64,000 nucleotides of DNA, taken from Alistipes communis. Its GTDB lineage: Bacteria; Bacteroidota; Bacteroidia; Bacteroidales; Rikenellaceae. Where the stretch lies: assembly GCF_006542665.1 (NCBI RefSeq), contig NZ_AP019735.1, positions 1,488,001-1,552,000 of the forward strand, in the 5' to 3' direction. Below are positions 38,193-45,367 of this stretch, piece by piece. Below the pieces are notes generated by a model, which was not told where the DNA came from, ran no database searches, and saw only the letters and a list, made by a program, of their open reading frames with translations. The first letter of the stretch is position 1; the number at the start of each line of letters is the position of its first letter. Position numbers and translations under genes: made by a program.

Positions 38193-39098
38193 TTATTTGT
38201 AGTAGGTTACTATTTTTTCGAGCGTCTCTTTGAGGTGTCGGCGAACCCATTCGGGCGACAGAACCTTCACATATTTTCCACAGGCGAGAATATCGCCGAA
38301 AAAGCGGGTAGTCGGTCGCAATATATAAGTAAATTCTGCTTTGTCCTCCGCTGTTTTCGTCTCGTGCTGGCTGGTGTGCAACGGCAATGTCCGAAGCAGA
38401 TCGACTTGCCGGCCATAGGCTCGAAGGACGACTTCGGTTTCGGGAATATTTTCGTAGCGACCGATGCCGTGCTCCTTCAAATACTCGGTTGCAGAAAATT
38501 CTTCGGGCAGGGCGAATGTCTCTTCCATCATACTGCACGCCTCCATGCGGTCGAGTGCATAGGCCTTCAATGCGGTTTCGGTGCCGCGCAATCCGAACAG
38601 ATACCAGCGGCGATCGCTCATCTGCACGAAATAGGGAGATACTACCGTCTCGGATGCCTCTCGTCCGAACGGATGGTACCCGATGCGCAATCGTCGGTTT
38701 TCACGTATAGCCGTCAGAATTGGCTGAAGCCAGCGATCGGACGAAGGAACCTCCTCCACGACGATACGGTCATTCAACGTCTTGCTTTCAGTGAGCATCC
38801 GACGGAGCGATATTGTCTGCCACAGCCATGCCCCGATTGGATTGTGGTTGTCCGTACATACCGAATACAGATTGTGGGAGCATACGATTTCCACGCCGAG
38901 CTCCAATTCATTGATCGCTTCTTTGTGCTGTTGAAAGGTGCGGCGCGACAGCGGCTCTCCATCCGGATTGAGCGTAGTTTCTTCAACCCAACGCCGATCG
39001 ATTTCCCGCAAAGAGCAGGGACCATGTCGACGCAACGTATCGATCAACCATGCATATCGGGCGTATTTGTCTTTGCGACGTATTGCAAAACCGCTCAT
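38193..39098 (-). CDS. WYL-domain transcriptional regulator
   Basis: 301 residues from the ATG at 39098; the longer frame to 39119 would start within the promoter. An N-terminal helical DNA-binding region (about 1-95; YARYAWLIDTLRRHGPCSLR, SRRTFQQHKEAINELELGVE) precedes a WYL ligand-binding domain (about 125-215; LRIGYHPFGREASETVVSPY, WYLFGL) and a WCX-like C-terminus. WYL regulators such as BrxR and CapW repress defence operons until they sense nucleic acid. It is the first gene here and may repress itself plus the nuclease and DHH genes. Confidence 0.88.
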   Translation of the reverse strand: MSGFAIRRKDKYARYAWLIDTLRRHGPCSLREIDRRWVEETTLNPDGEPLSRRTFQQHKEAINELELGVEIVCSHNLYSVCTDNHNPIGAWLWQTISLRRMLTESKTLNDRIVVEEVPSSDRWLQPILTAIRENRRLRIGYHPFGREASETVVSPYFVQMSDRRWYLFGLRGTETALKAYALDRMEACSMMEETFALPEEFSATEYLKEHGIGRYENIPETEVVLRAYGRQVDLLRTLPLHTSQHETKTAEDKAEFTYILRPTTRFFGDILACGKYVKVLSPEWVRRHLKETLEKIVTYYK

Positions 39099-39116
39099 AA
39101 CCACTTCCTTTTCCCG

Positions 39117-39124
39117 CAAAGATA
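39117..39124 (-). promoter_or_regulatory. TATCTTTG -7 element of the WYL-nuclease operon
   Basis: On the minus strand it lies 18 bp upstream of the ATG at 39098, with a second candidate WYL operator immediately upstream (39132-39153), where it would cover the -33 region. Confidence 0.65.
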
Positions 39125-39131
39125 GAAACTA

Positions 39132-39153
39132 TGTGCGCAAAAAACATGTGCAG
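39132..39153. promoter_or_regulatory. Candidate WYL-regulator operator, copy 2
   Basis: TGTGC-N10-TGTGC ending AACATGTGCAG, matching copy 1 at 37477-37496. It overlaps the -33 region of the WYL promoter and lies between divergent genes. Confidence 0.42.
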
Positions 39154-39210
39154 TAAAAAGAATCGCGATTTTTTGTATCCTTTTTTCTCTTTTGTTCGTA
39201 TTATTTGTAT

Positions 39211-39723
39211 ATGAACAAATTCATTTTTCTCGATTTTGACGGGGTGCTCACTACAGCCCGTTACCACAACAAGCTATGCCGATGCGGTATGGCGACGATC
39301 GACCGATTCGGTGAATTGTTCGACCCGCGGGCCGTTGCGAACTTACATACGATTCTCGAACAGACCGAGGCTAAGCTTGTAATCACATCGTCGTGGCGTA
39401 CGGAAGGATTGGATATGATGCGGGATTTATGGCACACCCGTATGCTTCCCGGACAGGTTACGGATATTACCCCGTTCTACCTCTACGGCGCTTTCCGCCG
39501 CTCTTCCGCCGAAGAGCCGTTTGCGGGATTTACGCCCGGCAGCCGGGGCATGGAGATCGCCGAGTGGCTCATACGCAACGCTGAACCGCATACGCCGTAT
39601 GTAATTCTGGACGATGAAGAGGACATTTTGTTGCGGCAAACCGATCGGTTCGTCAAAATCGATGCGGAGACGGGCATCACATCGGAGAATGCCCGTCATG
39701 CGATCGAATTATTAGCGTGTTGA
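39211..39723 (+). CDS. HAD-superfamily protein (Swiss-army-knife RNA repair-type HAD)
   Basis: 170 residues. The N-terminal DFDGVL (catalytic Asp 8 and Asp 10), VITSSWRT (motif II) and VILDDEED (motif IV) fit the small HAD family found in RNA-repair and phage-defence contexts (PF18143-like). It is divergent from the WYL gene. A TATTATTTG sequence ends 3 bp before the ATG, so the mRNA would be almost leaderless. Substrate unknown. Confidence 0.75.
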   Translation: MNKFIFLDFDGVLTTARYHNKLCRCGMATIDRFGELFDPRAVANLHTILEQTEAKLVITSSWRTEGLDMMRDLWHTRMLPGQVTDITPFYLYGAFRRSSAEEPFAGFTPGSRGMEIAEWLIRNAEPHTPYVILDDEEDILLRQTDRFVKIDAETGITSENARHAIELLAC

Positions 39724-39891
39724 TGCAAACTCAATTCTGGCATTCGCTTTCGAAATAATGTTGATTTTTTGAATTCGCAAATCGCATAAATTACCCTTAT
39801 CCGACCATTGCAGAGCGCTTAGGTTAACAAAGGCCGCCATTTTGTCGCGATGGGCAAGTCCTCCCACGTTCGATCACCCTCCCCTCTCGTA
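39724..39891. other. Gap with a relic of the mobC downstream end
   Basis: Around 39835-39890 the text CCATTTTGTCGCGATGGGCA resembles the sequence just downstream of mobC (28704-28745). The mobC end was thus duplicated together with repeat copy B, and mobC itself was lost from this copy. Confidence 0.5.
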
Positions 39892-40343
39892 AGAGCGGCA
39901 AGCCCTTCGGACGGCCTCCGGCGGTCAAGAGCGGCCAGCCGATTCGGGGGCCACGATGACGTATTATCTTGCGGACGGAAGCGTGAACGCACTCCCGATC
40001 GAACGCATGTGCTCGTGTTCACGTGGACGGATGTACGCACGTGTTCGCACATGAGCGGATGTACGAATACGAACATCCTCGCACGGCCTCTTGCAGGCAA
40101 GAGCGAAAGCGAACATCCGCACACGCACGATTGCCGGCATCCGTTCACGGATTCATGCAGACGATCATGTCTTCATCTGTTCACGCACCGTTTCTCTCCC
40201 GATTGAATACGGCTGGAAATACAATAAAATATTGTTTGCAGCGACGATATTCCGCGAACTGCTCTGACCCCGCCCCGCAGCTCCGGCCGGCCCGAACGGA
40301 CATCCTCGAAAATGTCGGTGAGGGGAGGCCGGGGACGAACGGA
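39892..40343. repeat. 450-bp direct repeat, copy B
   Basis: Same orientation and about 95% identical to copy A (29365-29814). Its right edge is followed by unrelated sequence leading into the XRE terminator. Confidence 0.85.
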
Positions 40344-40375
40344 AATCAAGCAACGCCGGTTTGATTCATACAAAA

Positions 40376-40402
40376 AGAGACGGAACATAATGTTCCGTCT
40401 CT
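40376..40402. terminator. Terminator of the XRE gene
   Basis: AGAGACGGAACAT and its exact complement around a one-base centre, with A5 on the left (a U-run for minus-strand transcripts) and a short T-run on the right. It can work in both directions. Confidence 0.85.
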
Positions 40403-40415
40403 TTATATCATATGG

Positions 40416-40631
40416 TTATTCTTTTTTAGGCGGGTATTCCATTGGAGCGAAAAATTCATCCAAAGAAATATTGTAATATCTGCAAAATAGAGAGAGGGTT
40501 TCCAAAGAAGGAAATTTCTGTTGATTTTCATAATGAGAAATATGCAGGTGCGTATTCTCTATAAGAAACTCCTGTGTATGACCGTGTTGCTCTCGAATTT
40601 CTCGCATCCGAAGAGCCACCAACTCTCTCAA
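40416..40631 (-). CDS. Small XRE-family helix-turn-helix regulator
   Basis: 71 residues from a TTG at 40631; no in-frame ATG lies upstream, and an ATG at 40607 gives 63 residues. The Cro/CI-type fold is clear: MREIREQHGHTQEFLIENTH, ISHYENQQKFPSLETLSLFC and YYNISLDEFF. Upstream on the same intergenic strip is a palindromic operator and a promoter pointing the other way into a terminated structured RNA, with no protein gene after it. It is likely an autorepressor that also controls that RNA. Confidence 0.83.
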   Translation of the reverse strand: MRELVALRMREIREQHGHTQEFLIENTHLHISHYENQQKFPSLETLSLFCRYYNISLDEFFAPMEYPPKKE

Positions 40632-40695
40632 TATGTTATCTTTTCGTTGCAGTGCAATTATTTTTGTTACAAAAAAATGTATGAAACGAAATTTT

Positions 40696-40720
40696 TAATC
40701 TGCACGATCGTGCTTGATTA
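40696..40720. promoter_or_regulatory. Palindromic operator between XRE gene and ncRNA
   Basis: TAATC, then GCACGATCGTGC (a perfect 12-bp palindrome), then GATTA as an outer arm. It is 12 bp upstream of the TATATTTG at 40733-40740 and 65 bp upstream of the XRE start codon. Confidence 0.65.
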
Positions 40721-40732
40721 AATAATATTTAC

Positions 40733-41021
40733 TATATTTGAGGTGCAAACCTTGAAATTAAGTACATAAATTATGCTACCTTTGCAACTGAACAACTCGG
40801 CATAGCCGACGGACATAACTCATAAAGGGTAAACAACTCTTTATACCTTACAGCGAACTTGGGACCCTCCTTTAGGAGGTTGTTTAGCACGGTATAATAG
40901 TTGTCAGTCCTGGTTATGTCCTACCCTAACGGGTAGGGCACGGCTAGGGCGCAGGACAGCTTCCGTGCGATGGTTCCCAAGACCTGCTGTAAGGGGCTGA
41001 CACCGCGCCCCTTTTTCTTTT
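40733..41021 (+). ncRNA. Candidate structured non-coding RNA, 230-275 nt
   Basis: Two promoters (TATATTTG 40733-40740; TACCTTTG 40777-40784) lead into a strip with dense pairing. Pairs are GGACATAAC (40811) with GTTATGTCC (40913), TAAACAA (40830) with TTGTTTA (40880), and TTATACC (40841) with GGTATAA (40891); the last two cross, implying a pseudoknot. Others are CTTGGGA (40858) with TCCCAAG (40975), and hairpins CCTCC-GGAGG (40866), CCTACCC-GGGTAGG (40920) and GCACGG-CCGTGC (40938). It ends with a GC hairpin and U-run (40993-41021). A 10-codon frame (40773-40805, MLPLQLNNSA) overlaps the second promoter. It is not tmRNA, RNase P, SRP or 6S as I know them. Confidence 0.65.
40993..41021 (+). 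terminator. Rho-independent terminator of the ncRNA
   Basis: GGGGC, 9-base loop, GCCCC, then TTTTTCTTTT. Confidence 0.8.
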
Positions 41022-41046
41022 CCCTGCGGGCGCATGATCCATCGCT

Positions 41047-41359
41047 CCGAACGTTATGCGTCGTCCCGCCCCGAATACAATAAAATATACGAACTGTACC
41101 TGCCGAACCGTCGGCCGACGGAATCGGCATGCGGGCATGATGCTTGCGCCCGCGACGCCTTTGTCTGCAACGTCTTTGTTCGTAACACCCTCGTTCGTAG
41201 CACTTTCGTCCGAAACAGTTTGGGGGCTCTCCACGCTTGTTTTCACAGCGAACGCACACATCGTTATCCCGAACGTTATGCTCCGTCCCGCCCCGAATAC
41301 AATAAAATATACGAACTACACCTGCCGAACCGTCGGCCGGCGGAATCGGCATGCGGGCA
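41047..41359. repeat. Two 91-bp direct repeats
   Basis: Copies at 41047-41137 and 41269-41359 (from CCGAACGTTATGC to GGCATGCGGGCA). Both contain GAATACAATAAAATATACGA, which shares its AATACAATAAAATAT core with the 450-bp repeats. No gene is supported here. Confidence 0.75.
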
Positions 41360-41518
41360 CGACGCCTTCGTCCGCAACGGTTCGGGTGCCCTTCACGCTC
41401 CGCCGATCTTACAGGCGGCGGCATCGCCTTGTTTCTTTTTCAAGTAAAAGTTTTAGGTTCGGCGATGTCGCTGCCCTTCCCATACGGTCCCCGCGATCCG
41501 TAACTGACGAGTACTGGT

Positions 41519-41701
41519 ACGTCGCCTCCGCCGCACAGCTCCGTGCGGCGGAGTGGCGGGCGGGTGCTGACGTCCCGCGCGGGATACGGCGAGGTGCGGG
41601 AATCGATAATTGCAATCCGGCGACTTTTCGCCGGAAGGTCTGGTAATCTTACAATTCGTCGCCTCCGCCACACAGCTCCGTGCGGCGGAGTGGCGGGCGG
41701 G
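41519..41701. repeat. Two 46-bp hairpin repeats upstream of the unknown operon
   Basis: Copies at 41519-41564 and 41656-41701. Each contains a strong hairpin (41526-41553, 11 bp: CTCCGCCGCAC / GTGCGGCGGAG; 41663-41690, one mismatch). A CCGGCGA-CTTT-TCGCCGG hairpin lies between them. Confidence 0.7.
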
Positions 41702-41772
41702 GCAGCTCCGATATACTCCGCAAATTGCACTTAATACGACCCCTGAACAACTAATTCGATACTTAAATTACA

Positions 41773-42447
41773 ATGAAAAAGGAAACGACACTCCCCGACG
41801 AGCTGGCCCGACTCCTCCTGCTCGAAACCGATGAAGACGTGAAAACCGAGGACGATTCCCCGAGCCTCGACTACCGGCGGGACATCCGTTCGATCCTGAC
41901 GACCCTGTACGAGCGGGCGCCCTACATCTATGCCCTCTTCAAGGCCGCGCCGAAAACGGAGTTCCGCATCGCGCTGACCGAGGACTTCTCGCGTGGCGAC
42001 CTCCCCGATGAAACCTATACCATCCCCGAGTTCTGCGCCCGTTACGCCTCCTTCAAGCCCAAAGGGCAGATCTTCCTTATCAGCTTCTCGGTCTACTGCA
42101 CGGAGAAGGAGCGGGAGGAGATGTACCGTAAACACGGCGAAGTGTTCTGCTCGCCCGAGGGCACGGCGCTCTGCGAGATCGGCAGCGAAGACCTCGATAC
42201 GGCGGTCGAAGAAATCGTCAGCGAGTTCCCGAACTACATGATGTGTCGCTGCCGCGCGGCGATTCTCGCGAACGAGCCGCTGACGATCGACGAGGAGACG
42301 ATCGCGCGCTATGCGCTGACGGCCGAAGAGGCCGCACGGCTCCGGCGGATCGTCAAGCGTTGCAACACCAAGATCGTCGCCGAACTGCGCGGGCAGTACG
42401 AACGTCTCGCGGCCATCGACTGCGTGCGGGAGGCGCACGGCGCATGA
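41773..42447 (+). CDS. Hypothetical protein, first gene of a two-gene island operon
   Basis: 224 residues, soluble, acidic (opening MKKETTLPDELARLLLLETD). It has two alpha/beta stretches (about 30-120: RRDIRSILTTLYERAPYIYA and FKPKGQIFLISFSVY) and a helical C-terminus (IARYALTAEEAARLRRIVKR). No motif is recognised. GC content is core-like, unlike most of the island. It overlaps the next gene by ATGA. Confidence 0.65.
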   Translation: MKKETTLPDELARLLLLETDEDVKTEDDSPSLDYRRDIRSILTTLYERAPYIYALFKAAPKTEFRIALTEDFSRGDLPDETYTIPEFCARYASFKPKGQIFLISFSVYCTEKEREEMYRKHGEVFCSPEGTALCEIGSEDLDTAVEEIVSEFPNYMMCRCRAAILANEPLTIDEETIARYALTAEEAARLRRIVKRCNTKIVAELRGQYERLAAIDCVREAHGA

Positions 42448-43025
42448 AGACCGGAAAAGGCCCGATCGCGCTGAGCGACGAAGCGCGCGACCGCGTGCCG
42501 GAACAGCTCCATGCCCGCTATGTAGCGACGATCGTCGAACGGTTGCGCGAAGTCGGCACGTTGGATCTCGCGGCGGCTGACCTGCCGATCCGCGTGGTCG
42601 ACCGGCCGATCGACGATTTCCGCACGGACCCTTCGTTAGACCTCGCACGGTACGTCCGCGACGTGCTGGTCGATCGGGCGACCTATCTCGACGAGCGGTC
42701 GTTCCGCCTCGATTTCACCGAGTCGGATTTCAATCTCGACGATTATATCCTGCACGGCGATGCGGCGGAGGACGACCGGCCGATCGTCCGGCTGGCAGGA
42801 CGCGAAGGGTCGATGACCGTACGCAGCGACGGCTTCCGCGCGGCACCGTATCTCGCGCTGCGCGACTGCTGCGCCCTGTCGCAGCTCGTCGAATACGCGA
42901 TGCGCATCCGTTCGGGCGCAGTCGATCCCCGATCCCTGCCGCTATTTCAATTGGAATGCTGCCTGAGCGACCGATTCGAGCAGGATTGGAATCGAGTTGC
43001 CGAGGCGGTACGGCATCGCCGCTGA
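42444..43025 (+). CDS. Hypothetical protein, second gene of a two-gene island operon
   Basis: 193 residues from the ATG at 42444 (MKTGKGPIALSDEARDRVPE). The longer frame from 42243 shadows the previous gene. It is soluble and mixed alpha/beta, with a Cys pair near residue 140 (RDCCALSQL) and another near 172 (LECCLSD). No family recognised. The ATGA overlap with 41773-42447 implies that the two proteins act together or need matched amounts. Confidence 0.62.
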   Translation: MKTGKGPIALSDEARDRVPEQLHARYVATIVERLREVGTLDLAAADLPIRVVDRPIDDFRTDPSLDLARYVRDVLVDRATYLDERSFRLDFTESDFNLDDYILHGDAAEDDRPIVRLAGREGSMTVRSDGFRAAPYLALRDCCALSQLVEYAMRIRSGAVDPRSLPLFQLECCLSDRFEQDWNRVAEAVRHRR

Positions 43026-43104
43026 GCGGCACCCGCGCAGCGCCCCCGCATCCCCGCGCGGCCGCAGCCGAAGAGCGATTCGCCGCCGTCTCCATAACGA
43101 CCAG

Positions 43105-43133
43105 AGCGAGCGGCCCTTATCGGGCCGCTCGCT
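43105..43133. terminator. 12-bp perfect hairpin between convergent genes
   Basis: AGCGAGCGGCCC, loop TTATC, GGGCCGCTCGCT. It lies 80 bp after the unknown operon and 100 bp from the integrase stop, without a U-run. Confidence 0.6.
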
Positions 43134-43235
43134 CCGTTACCGTGCCGTCGGGGCCGGCACGCAGCCGGCTGCGTGCTCAACGGCGGGGTAATCTTCTTTT
43201 CTTCGTGTCGATCCGTCCGAGACCTCGACGACCTG

Positions 43236-44465
43236 TTACTCGGCCGAAGCCGCCGACGCCAGCCGCTCGCCGAAAGCCTCCATCGCGCGGCCGATGACCG
43301 TCTCGGAGAATTTGGCGTAGTGGCGCGTCATGTTGGTGTTCGAGTGGCCGAGAATCTTGGCCAGCACGTCGATCGGCATCCCGTATTCGACGGCCATGCA
43401 GGCGAAGGTGTGGCGGGCGCAGTGGGTGGTCAGCACCTTGTCGATACCGCACACGGCCGCGATCTCCTTCATGTAGGCATTCATCTTCTGGTTGCTCGGC
43501 GTGGGAAGCACGCGCCCGCGAGCGAGGCACGCCTCGTCCCGCTCGTAGCGACGCAGGATTTCGAGCGAGGCCGGAAGCAGCGGGATACGGCTCATGACGG
43601 AGGTCTTTTCGCGCGGCTTGTGGATCCACCACCGCCCCTCGTCATCCTGCGAGAGGTGCTCGCGCCGCAGGTGGTCGGCGTCGGCGAAGGCCAGCCCCGT
43701 CAGGCAGCAGAAGACGAAGACGTCGCGGATGCGGGCCAGCCGGTGGTCGAGCTCCTTACGGGTCAGCAGTTCCAGTTCATGCGCCGTAAGGTGCTCTTTG
43801 GCCTGCACCTCGTCTTCTTTGAGTTTATAGTAGCGGAACGGATTTTTCGTGATCCACTCGTTGCGCAGGCAGTAGAGGACGAAGTTGCGCAGACAGTCCA
43901 TGACGGCGACCGCCCCGTTGTGGCGGCAGCGGTGGGCGGTTTGCAGGAAGAGGTTGAAGCCGTCCAGAAACTCGTAGTTCATCCGCTCGACGGGAATGTC
44001 CTCGGCCTTGCCGCGCTGGGCGAGGTACTGTTTCAGATAGCGCAGCAGCCGTTCGTACTTGTCGGCCGTGCGCTGCGTGATGCGCACGCCCACCTCGCCC
44101 TGCCGCCGCTTCGCGTAATCGGTAAGACCCGCGATGAGCATCATCGTGTTGCAGGTCGGGTTGAGGTAGCGCTGCTTGATCTGCGCCGCATTGGCCGCAT
44201 AGCCCTCGGCCAGCAGCTTGGTGCGGATGTCAAGTATCTGTACGCGGAACTCGTCGAGCATTTCATTGACTTTCAGCGCGAGGCGGCTCGTGCCCATCAT
44301 CCGCTCCTTCTTCTGGTTCCACAGTTCGGGCCTGCCCTCGCAATGGAAGTAGAATTCCTGCCGCAGACTGCCCGTAGTGATGCGGGCGTAAATCGACGCC
44401 AGACCGTTCTTTTTCGTTCTTCCTTTCCGCATGAGGAAAAGGATGGTAAAAGTTTCCTGTCTCAT
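43236..44465 (-). CDS. Tyrosine recombinase (integrase) of the tRNA-Leu island
   Basis: 409 residues: an N-terminal Arm-DNA-binding region (MRQETFTILFLMRKGRTKKN), a SAM-like core-binding domain (about 105-205) and a catalytic domain. The C-terminal active-site residues are visible as Arg 351 (HCARHTFA), His 374 (LGHSN) and Tyr 383 (TRHYAKF). The type is that of Bacteroidales conjugative and mobilizable elements. It faces away from the tRNA gene, 290 bp from the attachment core, the standard place for an island integrase. It appears intact. Confidence 0.93.
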   Translation of the reverse strand: MRQETFTILFLMRKGRTKKNGLASIYARITTGSLRQEFYFHCEGRPELWNQKKERMMGTSRLALKVNEMLDEFRVQILDIRTKLLAEGYAANAAQIKQRYLNPTCNTMMLIAGLTDYAKRRQGEVGVRITQRTADKYERLLRYLKQYLAQRGKAEDIPVERMNYEFLDGFNLFLQTAHRCRHNGAVAVMDCLRNFVLYCLRNEWITKNPFRYYKLKEDEVQAKEHLTAHELELLTRKELDHRLARIRDVFVFCCLTGLAFADADHLRREHLSQDDEGRWWIHKPREKTSVMSRIPLLPASLEILRRYERDEACLARGRVLPTPSNQKMNAYMKEIAAVCGIDKVLTTHCARHTFACMAVEYGMPIDVLAKILGHSNTNMTRHYAKFSETVIGRAMEAFGERLASAASAE

Positions 44466-44768
44466 AACTCGTGACGGTTTTAAGGGTTAACAAAACGTCG
44501 GCAAGGAAACTTTATTACGACGCAACACACAGTAAAACAGCGCATTCTATGCTAAAAAGGTGGCAGTTCCCTTTTCGGAAGCTGAAAATAGGCTCTGCCC
44601 ACCTTTTTGCCACCTGACGATCTTCTTCGAAATGCGTTCCGGTTCTTCCCGAACAAGCTCCGAACGACCTTTGCAAAACGATGATATACAACCAATTTTC
44701 ACTTGTTTGCACCGAACGGGCAACGAAAAAGGAGCCCTTCGAAAAGGCTCCTTTGTGCGGATAAAGGG
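44334..44768 (-). repeat. Integrase/attachment end, intact copy of the 445-bp inverted repeat
   Basis: Covers the 3' end of tRNA-Leu, a 290-bp leader with CCACCTTTTTGCCACC-type sequence, and the first codons of the integrase. The inverted partner is at 34785-35229. Confidence 0.85.
44753..44767. repeat. Right attachment-site core (attR) in tRNA-Leu
   Basis: TTGTGCGGATAAAGG, the same 15 bases as 15652-15666. It spans the 3' acceptor strand of the tRNA gene, so integration keeps the tRNA intact. Confidence 0.78.
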
Positions 44769-44838
44769 ACTCGAACCCCCACGCCGTGAAGCATCAGATC
44801 CTAAGTCTGACGTGTCTACCAATTCCACCATACCCGCA
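44756..44838 (-). tRNA. tRNA-Leu, anticodon UAG
   Basis: 83 nt on the minus strand. The acceptor stem TGCGGGT / ATCCGCA pairs with one G-T wobble. The anticodon arm is TCAGA-CTTAGGA-TCTGA (anticodon TAG), followed by a long variable arm as expected for class II Leu tRNA and the T-loop GGTTCGAGTCC. CCA is not encoded. A minus-strand TATCTTTG promoter is at 44848-44855, 10 bp upstream. Confidence 0.95.
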
Positions 44839-44847
44839 TGGATGGGA

Positions 44848-45072
44848 CAAAGATACGAATAAGCCGAGAGAAAAAAGCAAGCTCGCTTGCATTTTTTCCG
44901 AGGCGAAGTATCTAAGGCGAAGCCAAAGATACGAAAAGTCGAGCGCAGAAGCAAGCGTTAGCTCGATTATGCCGAGACGAAGTATCTAAGGCGCCAGCCA
45001 AAGTACGAATAAGCGAGGGCAAAAGCAAACTCGTTTGCATTTTGCCGAGACGAACTATCTGAGGTCGAGTCA
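44848..45072. repeat. Tandem 75-bp intergenic repeats with promoter motifs, locus 2
   Basis: Three units (from 44849, 44924 and about 45000). The first is nearly identical to unit 1 at 6011. Centres are palindromic (GCAAGCTCGCTTGC; GCAAACTCGTTTGC). The left edge of unit 1 is the promoter of the tRNA-Leu gene on the minus strand. Confidence 0.82.
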
Positions 45073-45337
45073 AAGGGAACCGAAATTTTTCGATCCGCAA
45101 CCGTGCGGAGCCGAGGGTATACGGAAGAGGTTCGGAAATAGGCGGCGATCGTCGTGGCGGAAAGGCGCCGTGGCGTATATTGAGTACATTAAGGCTTCGG
45201 CGTGTGACCGAAGACACTGCGGTCGTGACACGGATCGGTAGGGACTGTATGGGAGGGCGGCGCCGGAATCGGGGGACGGTCGTTTCGGAAATTCCCGCTG
45301 CGGCGGCGGGCGGTGCGCGAAAATGCGCAAAAAACGT

Positions 45338-45345
45338 TATCTTTG
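45338..45345 (+). promoter_or_regulatory. TATCTTTG -7 element of the FAD oxidoreductase gene
   Basis: Lies 23 bp before the ATG at 45368. Confidence 0.65.
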
Positions 45346-45367
45346 TTGCACGTTATCCCTGTCCGTT

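Noticed and set aside
40790..41021. The structured RNA as a group II intron piece, RNase P, tmRNA or an IscB/TnpB guide RNA
   Set aside because: No domain V-like hairpin, no RNase P or tmRNA landmark sequences, and no nuclease or reverse-transcriptase gene nearby.
41047..41359. Possible CRISPR array
   Set aside because: Only two copies, 91 bp long, with a single 131-bp spacer and no cas gene anywhere in the window.
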